This document shows positions 54,640 through 64,000 of a stretch of 64,000 nucleotides of DNA, in pieces. Every line of letters starts with the position of its first letter. Position 1 is the first letter of the stretch. Origin of the DNA: Metallyticus violacea (taxonomy: Eukaryota; Arthropoda; Insecta; Mantodea; Metallyticidae); contig CM060833.1 in NCBI GenBank assembly GCA_030762175.1, positions 8,142,501 through 8,206,500 of the forward strand, in the 5' to 3' direction. The notes under the pieces were generated by a model, which was not told the DNA's origin, did not search any database, and saw nothing but the letters and a program-made list of their open reading frames with translations. The position numbers were made by a program, and so were the translations under genes.

Positions 54640-55060
54640 CAGACGTGGCGTTTTGCATCATCGTCGCACCAGGCTTATTACTGAAACATTTTGAATGAGG
54701 TAGACTTTCTTATAGCTGCAAAAGACGCGACAAACCAGTACGAGAAGTGATTCTCCTCCATGACAACGCTCGGCTCCATACAGCAGCTCTCACTCGCGAA
54801 AGATGGGAAGAAATGAGATGGAAACCACCCGACCACCCTCGCTACAGCTCTAACCTATCACCCTGCGATTTTCATCTCTTTGTACCGCTTAAAGAGCCCT
54901 AGGGGAGGGCAAACGATTGTAGGGGGCTGGAAGGTTTCGTGCTCAATTGGCTGATGACACCATCTTATTTTTACGATGAGGCATCAAACGCTCTCAACAC
55001 GCTGTGCTAAGTATATTTACAAAACAGGAGATTATTAAGGAAAGTGATATGTACTTGGTT
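54640..55060 (+). pseudogene. Mariner-like family K C-terminal half
   Basis: The plus strand contains VREVILLHDNARLHTAALT (second Asp) and HPRYSSNLSPCDFHLFVPLKE (third Asp region, PD changed to SN, spacing still 34). A Cys-rich GLEGFVLNWL-like segment and YFYDEASNAL follow. Stops separate the blocks. The first-Asp half is absent. Confidence 0.75.
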
Positions 55061-55069
55061 ATTTTGTGA

Positions 55070-55690
55070 TTGAAATTTTTTTTAAAAAAAATATATCGTT
55101 TGTATTTTACCCACCCTCGTATTATACAGTTTTTTTTGTTTACAATTTGTACATTAATGACTATATTTTACAAAATCATTATGTCCGGCAAGATATGTGC
55201 TTTAAAATTACCAACTGTATGGATTTCTATTTTCAAAGGTTTGAGCGCTATGCCTCTATATAAAAAAAGCAAAAAGACACTTTTAATGAAATACGCCAAG
55301 AATTTTTGCATTTAAACTGTTGCATCTAAGCATGTTATGTTTTACAAAATCCCTTTATTTTCTGTACACTGCACTGGTCTACACAATTTTTGCTGAATGA
55401 AAACTTCACATTTTCTGATTTCTTGCCACATGGAATCTCTCAAACCAGCCTTAGTTTTATTTTATTGGGCTAGGCTACAGTTGTTTCAAAAATCTGTATT
55501 ACAGAAAATAGCAATTTTTATTATTTGTTCATTGACCAGATACATAAAATAAACATTCTGAGAGATTTAAACAAAGCTATAAATGATTCGCTTTGTGAAG
55601 GAGATACTACGGCTGAATTAGATCAATGGACCAGAAAAAATTGGCCACAAATGAGCAGTTTAGTTCCTAGGAAAAAAAAAAGTGAAACAT
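55070..55690. other. Unassigned AT-rich DNA
   Basis: A short peptide-like segment LNKAINDSLCEGDTTAELDQ near 55570-55630 may belong to the coding remnant that follows; otherwise nothing. Confidence 0.45.
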
Positions 55691-55694
55691 GAAC

Positions 55695-56240
55695 CATTAG
55701 TTTCTTCTTCTAATGTCCTTCTCCCATCACTCCATATTAAGTTATGCCTCATGAAGCAATTTCTTACTGCTCTGATTGTTTCAACTTTCTTGTTACAAGT
55801 TCCCACAGAAAACTGAAGCTAAGATAGCAGCAGGTGTTTTCGATAGACCCTCCAGATTCGTGAGCTTGTGCAGGATGACACCTTCCCTCAGTCGATGTCC
55901 GAGTTAGAGAAGTCAGCATGGTTAGTACACCAAAAAGTGACAGAAAACTTTCTTGGCAACCAGAAAGCTGAAAACTACAAAGAAATTGTGTAGGAAATGT
56001 TACAACATTTTAGAAATCTAGGGTGTAGAAGGTTAAAGTGCGTTTTCTCAGCAGCCATATTGATTACCTCGCTGCGAATCTTGGTGCAATGAGTGAAGAA
56101 CAAGGTGGGCGGTTTTATAAAGACATTAAAACAATGGAAACCCGCTATCAAGGCCATTGAGATGTGTAAATAATGGCTGGTGGGAGACACTAGCGAAGGA
56201 CGTGTTAGAACTTCGAAAAAAATAACGTTTTCTTCTCCCT
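55695..56240 (+). pseudogene. Remnant of a multicopy arthropod protein family
   Basis: Plus-strand pieces in order: LPSLHIKLCLMKQFLTAL, ELVQDDTFPQSMSELEKSAW, NFLGNQKAENYKEIV, then SHIDYLAANLGAMSEEQGGR and FYKDIKTMETRYQGH. I recognise this order (PPLHIKLGLMKQF ... FLGN ... HSHLDYFPENLG..SEEQGERFHQDI..ME.RYQG) from a repeated, uncharacterised arthropod family that behaves like transposon cargo. Its biochemical role is unknown to me. A stop follows EIV and a frameshift follows LGCR. Confidence 0.65.
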
Positions 56241-56244
56241 AACA

Positions 56245-56472
56245 GTGAAGAAAGTTTGGAATTCTTAATTATTGACTTATAGCTTTTTTTTCAATATATT
56301 CATTAATATTTAATTTACAATGAAACCTACAAAAACAGTTTTGCCTTATATTACATTTGATGTGATTTTATTTAAAAACTTAGCCCGATAGAGTAAAACT
56401 GAAAACATATTTGAACTCAGTGCTTTAATATTACACATATCCAGGTGGAAAAATAAAATAAAATAAAAAAGG

Positions 56473-56508
<36 letters not shown>

Positions 56509-56610
56509 GTAGACAGTGTTATAGTAGTATAAATATGTTAAAATTAAAAAAAAAATATATATATGAGATAAATTTTTACTCTGTACATTAGCTCAATCAG
56601 GAGTTCTTAA
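56245..56610. other. AT-rich DNA with (AT)n at 56475-56506
   Basis: Contains an (AT)n run and A-rich sequence only. Confidence 0.6.
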
Positions 56611-56612
56611 GA

Positions 56613-56782
56613 CCGCCACGGGTGGCCGAGCTCGTTAAGGCGTGGACTCGTGGTCTAGAGTTCGATTCCCACCAGGATCATTCTTCCTAACTGAAGTTTT
56701 TACCAGGTTTTCCTCAGTCTCATAAATGGCAACTGCCGGAGAGGTACCCTAAAACGTTGGTCTGGAACGCTCACTTCCTTGG

Positions 56783-56834
<52 letters not shown>

Positions 56835-56870
56835 TCCCTTGTTTATCATTTATCTCATGTTTCAATATTC
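56613..56870 (+). mobile_element. SINE B copy with poly(A) insertion
   Basis: Plus copy with head CCACGGGTGGCCGAGCTCGT. Near the body end the short AAAAATAAAT tract has become about 46 A (56787-56832), then CTTCCCTTGTTTATCATTTA resumes the tail. Confidence 0.88.
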
Positions 56871-56879
56871 AATTAATAT

Positions 56880-57405
56880 ATGAATTGCAGAGTTCTTCTA
56901 CACTGTGCAAAAGAATGTAACAAAAAGGGAAGAAGAAGAAAAACACAGGTAAAGTAATTCTTTCTTACGCAACGAACCGCCTCTGCCAGTGCATGCATGG
57001 TGTACTAGTGGAAAAGCTACCGTTTAGTGCAACAATTTCAGACAATTGCGTAATGCTACTTGAAAACGAGACGCCGCTTTAATGTTTCGGAGTGGTAGCC
57101 ACTTTCTAATAGAAAGGTTCGTACGTGAGGCAAATGAAAGTTCAGCATTCACTTCTCACAGGTCATTCTAAGCCTGCAAAATACTGCAATTTAATGCTGT
57201 AACATGACGCCGTGCTTCAGTTGTTCTGTTGCTATGGTGATGTTTATTTCCTTAAAAATTCGCTGTTTCAAGCATAGAGTAAATAATATACAGTAACGCT
57301 GTGAGGAAGTAAACGGAGCTAAGAAAGTTATTTTCGGGATAAAATACTCAAATGCATGTGGCGAAATTTTCTGCAGTTAGAAAATACTTATTTATATAAT
57401 ACATG
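56880..57405. other. Unassigned DNA
   Basis: Nothing recognised. Confidence 0.45.
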
Positions 57406-57409
57406 TACG

Positions 57410-57790
57410 CGAGGGGTCTGCACATATCTCGGTAAAGGACAATATTTTTTTTTCCAACATAATCTCTTTTATTGTCAATACATTATTGCAGTGATGTTCA
57501 AATGTCAATAATGAAATGACTTTTGGAAGCTTTGCAAAATGTTCCCCTATAGTTGCAATCGCTTCTTGATTTGATGAAAAATACTGTCCAGCAGGAAGAG
57601 TTTGAGCTTTGGGAACAGATCAAAACAAAAGGAGCCCAATCCAGGAATTCTTACATTTAATTTCTCAAAATTTCCAAACACTTTTGGGAGCTTCCGCATT
57701 GTCTTGATGAACAGTTTTTCTTCTCCAAGCCAGATCTAACTTTACGGATTTTTTTTTTTCATCTAGTTGGTATAAAAGACTGGAATAGAG
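57410..57790 (-). pseudogene. Mariner-like C-terminal remnant
   Basis: The minus strand reads VHQDNAEAPKSV (second Asp block) and CFDLFPKLKLFLLDSIF, where the third Asp block LFPKLK survives. An HLNITAI-type tail leads toward 57430. Heavily decayed; family uncertain. Confidence 0.5.
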
Positions 57791-57959
57791 TAATTGCATT
57801 AAAAAAACCAACATACCATCAAACGTTTTCAACTCAATTTGTGTAACAATTTATATAATTGTTCATTTTGGAGATAAAATATGCTATTTGTTAATAAATT
57901 CAAATAAGTGGATAGGAAATACAGGATGTCCAAAATCGCTGTCCAATAATATGAAGACT

Positions 57960-58250
57960 ACAGAGTTTTGACGTTGCACATGAGACGTGTTTGTGAACGG
58001 TGGGTTCCAAGACTGCTGATTTCCGTTCACGTGCTGGTTTGCATACAGTTAAAAATTATGCAACGGGAAGATGCCGAGTTTAATTCAAAGGTTATCATTT
58101 ACCAACAAATATAAATAAACAAATAAATAAAATAAAACAAAAAATAATAAAAGTGGTTACTTCTGTTGGAAAAGTTATAATCATATAATTTTTCTCAAGC
58201 CAGCATGTTATACCTGCTCACACAACTGTAACTGGGTAATACTACAGAGA
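57960..58250 (+). pseudogene. Mariner-like family E fragment, copy 3
   Basis: The plus strand shows LHMRRVCERWVPRLLI, then KIMQREDAEFNSKVI, then KVVTSVGKVIII and HVIPAHTTVTG, the same landmarks as at 38860, with an A-rich insertion between them. It is cut off by the SINE B at 58254. Confidence 0.65.
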
Positions 58251-58253
58251 TGT

Positions 58254-58515
58254 CCTGACCGTTACGGATGACCGAGGTCGTTATGGCGCGGACTAGTGAG
58301 TGGGAAGTCTGGGGTTCGATTACCGCCAGCCATTCTCCATGACTGAGCTTTTTCCCCTAGGTTTTCCTCAACCCTCATAAATGAAAAATGTCTGGGAGGT
58401 GCCCTTAACTTAGTTCTGGAAAGTTTCCTTCCTTTAAACAATAAGCCATACCCAATTTATCATTTTATTTCATGTATTGTCACCTGTGATATCTCGGCAG
58501 TAAAAGCGTTAAATA
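58254..58515 (+). mobile_element. SINE B copy
   Basis: Plus copy with worn head (TACGGATGACCGAGGTCGTT) and a diverged tail (GTGATATCTCGGCAGTAAAA). Confidence 0.82.
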
Positions 58516-58529
58516 CTGGTTTGAAAATC

Positions 58530-58800
58530 CGCTAGTTCTGTTACAGGGTCCAAAGTGCCAGTGAGAGGTGGGCTGGTGCGGTGTTACGGTTGTTTGTCAG
58601 CATGTGTGGTAAGTAAGTGGCCCTTCTGAGGAGCTGGAATTCCTTGGAGGGGGAATCCGCCGGCGTCGGAATGTCCTGGAAACAAAGTTAGGGGCTTGCG
58701 ATCACTATCCGCTGTCCCCACCCCATCCCTTCCTCCCAGAAGTGTCCCCCATTGCCATGAGCCTAAATATCCTCGTCTATAAAATCCAACATTGTTTCTA
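58530..58800 (+). repeat. Unnamed interspersed repeat, copy 2
   Basis: Diverged partner of 54108-54375. Shared landmarks are listed there. It begins immediately after the SINE B tail. Confidence 0.6.
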
Positions 58801-58809
58801 ATAAGATGA

Positions 58810-59725
58810 TTCATGGCTTTAGTCCTACAATGTTGTCTATGAATACAATAAACTAGTGCGGTGACTTTAGTCGGCGTTAACCGAGCGCGAAGATAGCCGG
58901 ATTAACGCGAAATCTATGAAAACAGCCTCAGGTATTTGGAAATGTGAATACAACAGGCAGGTGTTTCGTATGGGCAGCCGGAACAGGAAAAAGACCGCCG
59001 GCTGTTTTGAGGCCAAGGTTATTTCCTTGCAAGTCAAGGATGCCATCTAACGGGGTAGTTTTTAGCCTGCATATTTTAAAGACACGTGGTAACAAAATTC
59101 GTTGTTTACGTTAAGTATAATTTTGAGTAGTCAAATATATCACCACCAAAGCGATTTCAACGCAAAACGCGTTTTCAAAATACAACATTTCATTTAGTTT
59201 ACTATTCCTATTTATTTGTATTTTTAAGATGGCGGGGCGCTATAGAGTTCTTACGTTTTCTACATTAAAAAACGCCAAGTTAAAGGCAACCCGGGATTAA
59301 AACGGCGTAATGTGGAGAATTTGGTGCTATTATAATCTACAACAGTCGGGTCCACTTTTAGCTCGCGTGTGTTATGTTATTAAACCTGCCCAGACCCCAC
59401 CTGCCGTTGGGGTGGCGTGATTCTATAGCATTAACTGTGTTTCACGATTATTGGGCGGAAGAATATTTTTGGATTCATGAACGCATCAAAGTGCATGATT
59501 TGCACGATGCAAGTTCCCAATTTGATGTTAACAGCATTTCAAAACGAACAAGCTCTGTACGCGCAGAATGTTCTGATAAATCTCCACGAAATAGCGCGAA
59601 AATAAAATAAATTGCATCATTGTTGACAAGCGTTATTCTTGTAACGGTCTACGAGGGCATCTATACCGTATTTATGCCATTGAATGTAATGCACACCCCA
59701 AATTAGAACGGTAAAATCATAAAAT
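58810..59725. other. Unassigned DNA with a GC-rich hairpin at 58874-58908
   Basis: GCGTTAACCG and CGGATTAACGC can pair across a 14-base loop. Short frame 59374-59610 has no other support. Confidence 0.45.
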
Positions 59726-59726
59726 A

Positions 59727-59730
59727 TGTA

Positions 59731-59763
<33 letters not shown>
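59727..59763. repeat. (AT)n microsatellite
   Basis: AT run of about 15 units preceded by TATATG repeats. Confidence 0.93.
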
Positions 59764-59769
<6 letters not shown>

Positions 59770-59794
59770 ACGGCGTCTTAGAAATAAGCCCGCC

Positions 59795-60155
59795 CGCTTC
59801 AAAAAACAACAAGAACACAGAATTTATAAGTGGGCTATTGTTACATCTTGGAGCACGTAGAACAAAATCCATCACTCGTGCAGTTGCCAGGACAGTTGAC
59901 GTAGGTCAAAGAAGAAAAAGTTATTTCTCATGTGTCACTAGTCACAGGTTGTTCCTTTCATGTACGAATTCCAAAACTTTTTCTTCAATGTCAGGATGTC
60001 TTCCTGTGCGAGTATCAGTGAATGTCTTCTTGGTAGCTTTAGTAGCAAATAATATCAATTTCTGTTGCCGCCACAAGCGAACATTGCTCTCAGTTACATT
60101 GAACTCCCTTCCTGCCTTTCTGTTAACATTTTTTTCAACATAAAGAATTACTTAA
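59795..60155 (-). pseudogene. Pogo/CENP-B-like (BrkDBD-type) DNA-binding domain remnant
   Basis: The minus strand reads VEKNVNRKAGREFNVTESNV then RLWRQQKLILFATK (helix-turn-helix with the RxWRxQK recognition helix), then TGRHPDIEEKVLEFVHER. This order matches the N-terminal DNA-binding region of pogo/Tigger and Jerky-like proteins, where the G.HP.(I/L)E..L..W segment follows. A stop breaks it before the second helix repeat, and no DDE domain follows. Confidence 0.7.
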
Positions 60156-60159
60156 CACT

Positions 60160-60385
60160 TGAAAGTAGCATCATGAGATGTTCTTCTCTGTTAGCCCTCC
60201 ATTTCGTGACCACCTACTACTCAAACGCTCTATGCAACAATAGACCAAGAATAAACGTAACGAAGTCGAGAATTGCAGCAATTCATTATGACGTAATAAA
60301 CGATATGAATGAAGTTACCGGCGAACTACGGAACGAATTTGCATTCAAAACTAATACGCCATCGAATCAAATGCGCACCACAGTT
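60160..60385. other. DNA with a short open frame, unassigned
   Basis: Stretch between the pogo-like and mariner remnants. A plus frame crosses it without other support. Confidence 0.4.
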
Positions 60386-60389
60386 TTGA

Positions 60390-60610
60390 ATATTACATTT
60401 GGACTAAAAATATGCATTAGATTCCGTAAATACGATAATTTCGAGATATACTAAGATGACACCAACCTCTCTTTCTTCCGGACGCTGAAACTGATAACCT
60501 CTCGGATTTTCCATAAAATAAGTCATAGGGAGCAGATAAGGGCTGCACGGTGGATGATTCACAAGTGTCACTAAATTCTTGAACAAATTCCATTATTCTC
60601 AAAGCCGTGT
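60390..60610 (-). pseudogene. Mariner third-Asp/C-terminal fragment
   Basis: The minus strand reads VNHPPCSPYLLPMTYFM, corresponding to HPPYSPDLAPCDFFLF with both acidic residues lost, then in shifted frames YQFQRPEERE. It ends at the poly(T)/SINE A boundary. Confidence 0.55.
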
Positions 60611-60900
60611 ACTTTTTTTTTTTTTTTTTTTTTTTTTGGACGCTCTTTAACATCTCAGGTCATCAGCGACCCATTTTATTGGGCGTGAAACGGCACTCAA
60701 ATTTTGCTCAGAGACCTCTTCTTTCAGGCTTGAGGTTCTTTTTCGTGCCGTAAATGTACGACCACGGGACCCCACGGCTTTACTTCCCTTCCGAAGGAAG
60801 CCATACTTAGCATTTTTACGCCCGAAAAAATTCATCGATCCTGGCCGAGTTCCAACCCGCGACCTTGGGTTTAGAAGGCAAGTATGGTTTCCACTATGTA
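60611..60900 (-). mobile_element. SINE A copy with long A tail
   Basis: Minus copy whose 3' tail is a run of about 26 A (plus-strand T at 60612-60637). The head end is cut at GGAAACCATACTTGCC. A body insertion of a single base pair is seen; otherwise typical. Confidence 0.88.
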
Positions 60901-60904
60901 GAGG

Positions 60905-61375
60905 CATTGTCGTGGTGAAGTAATTCTCACAACCCAGGTTTCTGTCTTTGTTCTGGACAGACAAACTGTCAATTTTGCTCCTGAAGTTCATTAGATGCAT
61001 CTGAGATATGCCACCACTGTTTATCTCAACTCGTGGCATACTCTTGTAGCCCATTTCTGAGGTTGGGGTGCCTACAAGGCGAAGTTACGTTTAAGAATGG
61101 CATTCAAAAACTTTTGCAACAAGCATACCAATTTTTGGACAATAATGTCTACAAAAATGTAACTAACGCAGCTGACAACAATGAATCTTAATCTATAAAA
61201 ATATGCATAAGTGCAAGTTTAAATCTGCATAGTCACTGTCGTACAGTCTGTTGAGTTGTCATATGTCAATAGCTGGTGAAAAATCATGAATATTTCTAAA
61301 GAAAACTTTACATTCTACATTTTCACACGCTATAAGCAGGTGAAAAAGCGAAAAATATCCACGAGCTGTTCATGG
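60905..61375. other. Unassigned DNA
   Basis: Probably the 5' non-coding part of the mariner that follows, but no TIR was identified. Confidence 0.4.
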
Positions 61376-61379
61376 TGAT

Positions 61380-62180
61380 CAAGTGTGTTCATTTGATATC
61401 ATTGCAAGATGAATTTCATTATTTGAAGAAGGGCGAGAGACTTTGAAAGACAACCCTCGCTCTGGCCGGCCTCGGGAAGCTGTGAACGAGAGTACAATTC
61501 AAAGAGTGAGAAAATTGGTGGAGGAAATTCGACATATTACTGTTGAAATGTTAAGTATGGAAGTGGGTATCAGATTGACAACATTGATAGTACACTCCAT
61601 GAATATTTAAATCCAAAATCTGTGCAAAATGGTTCCACATTCCCTAACCAATGAAGAGAAGAAGAGGAGAAAGGAATGTGCAAGGAAACTGCTGAGCATG
61701 TTTCCACCAAATGTTCTAAACGTTAGACAGAAATATGCACTGGTGATGAAAGTTGGTTTTGTTTCTATACACCCCAAATAAAGCTCAGAACTGCGTGTGG
61801 GTAAATGAGAATGACTCAAGCCCAGTTAGTTGTTCAACAAGATTTTCGTTCTGTAAGCGAATGTTCACTGTTTTCTTCAGCTATGAAGGACCATTAGTGA
61901 TTGACTATATGCCAGAAAGAATGACAATGAATGGAGAATACTATGGCACTTATATTTTGTATTCTTTATATGAAGAGCTGAGGCGGCGGCGTCCAAAGAC
62001 AGAAACTTCAAGGCTTTTGCTTTTGCACGACAATGTGTCTCCTCACAGAACAGCTGCAAATTTGAGGAATCTGAAAGTCGCCAAATTGCAGTCGCTTCAC
62101 TATCTACTCTTCATCATTGTTCTTCACTATGGCTTCTACAGGAGCGATGTTTTCCTCTCTGACTATTTTTACTGCTTAGG
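61380..62180 (+). pseudogene. Mariner family L transposase, first of three cores
   Basis: Plus-strand blocks in order: NPRSGRPREAVNESTIQRV, IRHITVEMLSMEVGI (HTH), SLTNEEKKRRKECARKLL, a broken CTGDESWFCFYTP (first Asp near 61740), VFFSYEGPLVIDYMPE, MNGEYYGTY, LLLHDNVSPHRTAAN (second Asp near 62025) and DVFLSDYFYCLGV (third Asp near 62160). Frameshifts near 61590-61760 divide it. The C-terminal half is open and runs without a stop into the next element. Confidence 0.8.
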
Positions 62181-62600
62181 GGTACACCACACTCTACCTG
62201 CCGAACTTTTTCGACAGCTCCGAGAACGCCGTGCAAAGACAGAACTGAGGGGGGTCCTGCTTCACCACGACAACGCCTCGCTCACATGGCTAACATCATC
62301 ATCCAGTTCCTGGAGTCCTCAGAAGTCGTACTTGTCTTTTCTGTGTCCTGACCAGGCTCCTTGGAACTATTTTCTATTCCCAGTGATAAAAATCTCATGC
62401 GAGGTCAGCGATTTTCCAGCCTTGAAGAGCCTGCATATGATAATGACCTTTTTACGCTTAGGAAAAAGTTGGCAAGGATGCTTTGATAAATGACTTTTGA
62501 GGATGAGAAAGTGTAGAGAGTGGTGGAGAGTACTTCGAAAAAGATGCAACAGTCGGAGGGCATCTATCCACTCCCAATCTGGCGTGCCTCAAAACTTTCG
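62180..62600 (+). pseudogene. Second mariner 3' half, in-frame with the first
   Basis: Begins LPAELFRQLRERRAKTELRG, then VLLHHDNAS (second Asp), a frame-altered middle and CPDQAPWNYFLFPVIK (third Asp changed to Asn), ending near a decayed SEWWRVL-like tail. It lacks the first-Asp half. The join to the preceding mariner keeps the reading frame. Confidence 0.75.
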
Positions 62601-62619
62601 TAGTGATCATCGTATTGAA

Positions 62620-62900
62620 GTTTGCTTCTCCGCAGCAAATTCCATGAAAAGCGACCAAGAAACTGGTTAAGGGACTTTCTGCTGCACTATGACAATGGTT
62701 CTTCTCGCGTGGGCATTTTTAGACAGCACAGAAGAAAAAATGTTGACGCATCCACCTTACAGTCCTGACCTGGCACCGCGTGATTTCTTCCTTTTTCCGA
62801 CTCTGAAGCTAAGTCTACTAAGAGCATTTCTTTGCACTTCCGCAAAATGAATGACGTGATTTTTTTTGAAAATTGTTTCAGAGAATGATAAACTGTATAC
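62620..62900 (+). pseudogene. Third mariner 3' fragment
   Basis: Plus strand: LLHYDNGSSRVGIF (second Asp near 62690) and, one frame over, LTHPPYSPDLAPRDFFLFPT (third Asp near 62790) with tail residues to about 62850. Only the catalytic end is present. Confidence 0.7.
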
Positions 62901-62904
62901 AATG

Positions 62905-63720
62905 CCAAAGAGTACGAGATTACAAAACCCCTCAAGACTAGTCATCTCAAAACTTATCCGGTAAATATGTTCACGTGTTATCTTTTTCTAAAAACAAAAC
63001 TTACATCGAAGGCAGTAATAAGGGCTGGTAATTTTGTAAGCCAAGGAATAGTTTAAAGAAATCTCAGCCTACGGTAATATTGCTAACATTTAAATAATAT
63101 TACGGTGAAGATTTCTAGGTGGTTATGTTTGCTTAGCAAATGGATTGAATAAAGTCGTGATATATTTTCTCCGTGTAATCAGCGGAATATATTTTGAGGT
63201 GAGAATGCAGCAGTGTTAGATATCAAATCTGTTCTTCAGCCTATAAATTCTAGCAGATCCACTAAATAACCCATTAATAAGTCTGAAACAACTGTACTAT
63301 TCTTTATATAACTAGGACATGCTATATGGTTATCTCCTGAATATCTTGTGCCAAATCGTAGTGTTTACATTATTCGCTTTCAGATGGCAGCACAACACAG
63401 AGGCTGCTACTCCTAACGGCGAATGTGCCAACTATATGCCTAGAAATAATAATTACGTGACCACTTAGTACGTCGCAAGATTTATGTAGTGCTTTTAAAT
63501 GTAAAAACATGCCATAATTGACATTTTATCGTGTGAAGCGTGGAGGGAAACATAAATTGAGTACAATAACGCTTGTTTCTGTTCATTTAATGAAACATCT
63601 TAATGTCTTGGTGTAAAAAAAAAAAAAGTTCATTTTTAACGATTCCAAACGAAATCTATTGCGGTTGTACCCATGAAAGGAATTTTTAAAACTTTTCCTC
63701 ATTTCTCCATCAATTCTACC
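62905..63720. other. Unassigned AT-rich DNA
   Basis: Nothing recognised. Confidence 0.5.
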
Positions 63721-63725
63721 TTCCT

Positions 63726-63987
63726 CAGATGGCCGAAGTCGTAACAGCGCGGACTCGTGAGCGGGAGGTCTGTGCGTGATCCCGCCAGGACAGTTCTCCC
63801 TGACTGAGGTTTTTGCAGGTTTTCTTCAGTCCTCATAATTGGAAAATGCCGGGGAGGTACCCTAAACTTAGGCCTTTAACGTTTCCTTCCTTTAAAAAAA
63901 TGCTTTCCCAATTATCATTTCATATCATCAGTGTCCACACCGCCTGTGTTGCCTCAATAGTAAAAACGAGCGTTAAACACCATTACG
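63726..63987 (+). mobile_element. SINE B copy
   Basis: Plus copy with head AGATGGCCGAAGTCGTAACA, shortened B box, and the complete tail CCTCAATAGTAAAAACGAGC. A pure G run fills 63988-64000. Confidence 0.88.
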
Positions 63988-64000
63988 GGGGGGGGGGGGG

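Noticed and set aside
63988..64000. Regulatory G-run or quadruplex
   Set aside because: The run is cut by the window edge and could equally be a homopolymer or sequence artefact; one G run alone is not a quadruplex motif.
1..64000. A new defence or biosynthetic gene cluster
   Set aside because: Reading both strands showed transposon remnants, SINEs and a single spliced host gene. No set of adjacent intact genes supports such a system.

Overview
The window is AT-rich eukaryotic DNA dominated by decayed transposable elements. It looks like an arthropod, most likely an insect with a large repeat-rich genome. The reasons are many Tc1/mariner, IS630/DUF4817-like, hAT and Penelope-like remnants, two tRNA-derived SINE families, and exons of a PDZ protein of the ALP/Enigma/ZASP type with canonical GT-AG introns. 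There are no operons, rRNA or CRISPR. The species is not identifiable from sequence alone.

Host genes. Three minus-strand exons (29457-29608, 16362-16429, 14731-14793) have matching splice sites and matching codon phases. They encode the second half of a PDZ domain followed by a Ser/Gln-rich linker. The roughly 13-kb intron between the first two is filled with SINEs, mariner copies, a 22-bp minisatellite array and Tc1 remnants. The 1.57-kb intron between the last two is mostly one mariner. Weaker candidate coding segments lie at 3097-3220 (+), 8264-8596 (-), 35590-35885 (-), 40256-40536 (+) and 47346-47666 (+).

Mobile elements. Mariner family A has four damaged DD34D copies (6.1, 18.0, 27.6 and 40.8 kb). 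Mariner D (15.1 kb) is almost full length. Family C is an internally deleted DUF4817-type derivative in three copies (3.6, 44.5 and 49.3 kb). Families F (17.0 and 42.2 kb) and G (32.3 and 48.2 kb) are also TIR elements at TA sites. Tc1-like pieces lie at 1.0, 10.2, 21.0 and 24.5 kb, hAT pieces at 30.7, 44.3-45.6 and 52.0 kb, and a pogo/CENP-B-like DNA-binding domain at 59.8-60.2 kb. A Penelope-like retroelement at 33.0-34.5 kb keeps a long reverse transcriptase/GIY-YIG frame. SINE A (tRNA-like head, about 290 bp) and SINE B (tRNA-Leu/Ser-like head, about 260 bp) together account for about twenty insertions.

Layout and history. Many elements are nested, which gives relative ages: the 22-bp array was interrupted by family F and by mariner A, and the latter was then hit by SINE A. 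A family G transposon at 32296-34925 was interrupted by both SINE A and the Penelope element. A hAT gene at 44.3-45.6 kb was interrupted by family C. The most unusual items are this G/SINE/Penelope nest with a decayed hammerhead-like fold, a 93-bp (31-codon) minisatellite at 46.7-47.3 kb, a fold-back derivative at 3.6 kb, an in-frame fusion of two mariner cores at 61.8-62.5 kb, and an ATGT microsatellite 36 bp upstream of the PDZ exon.
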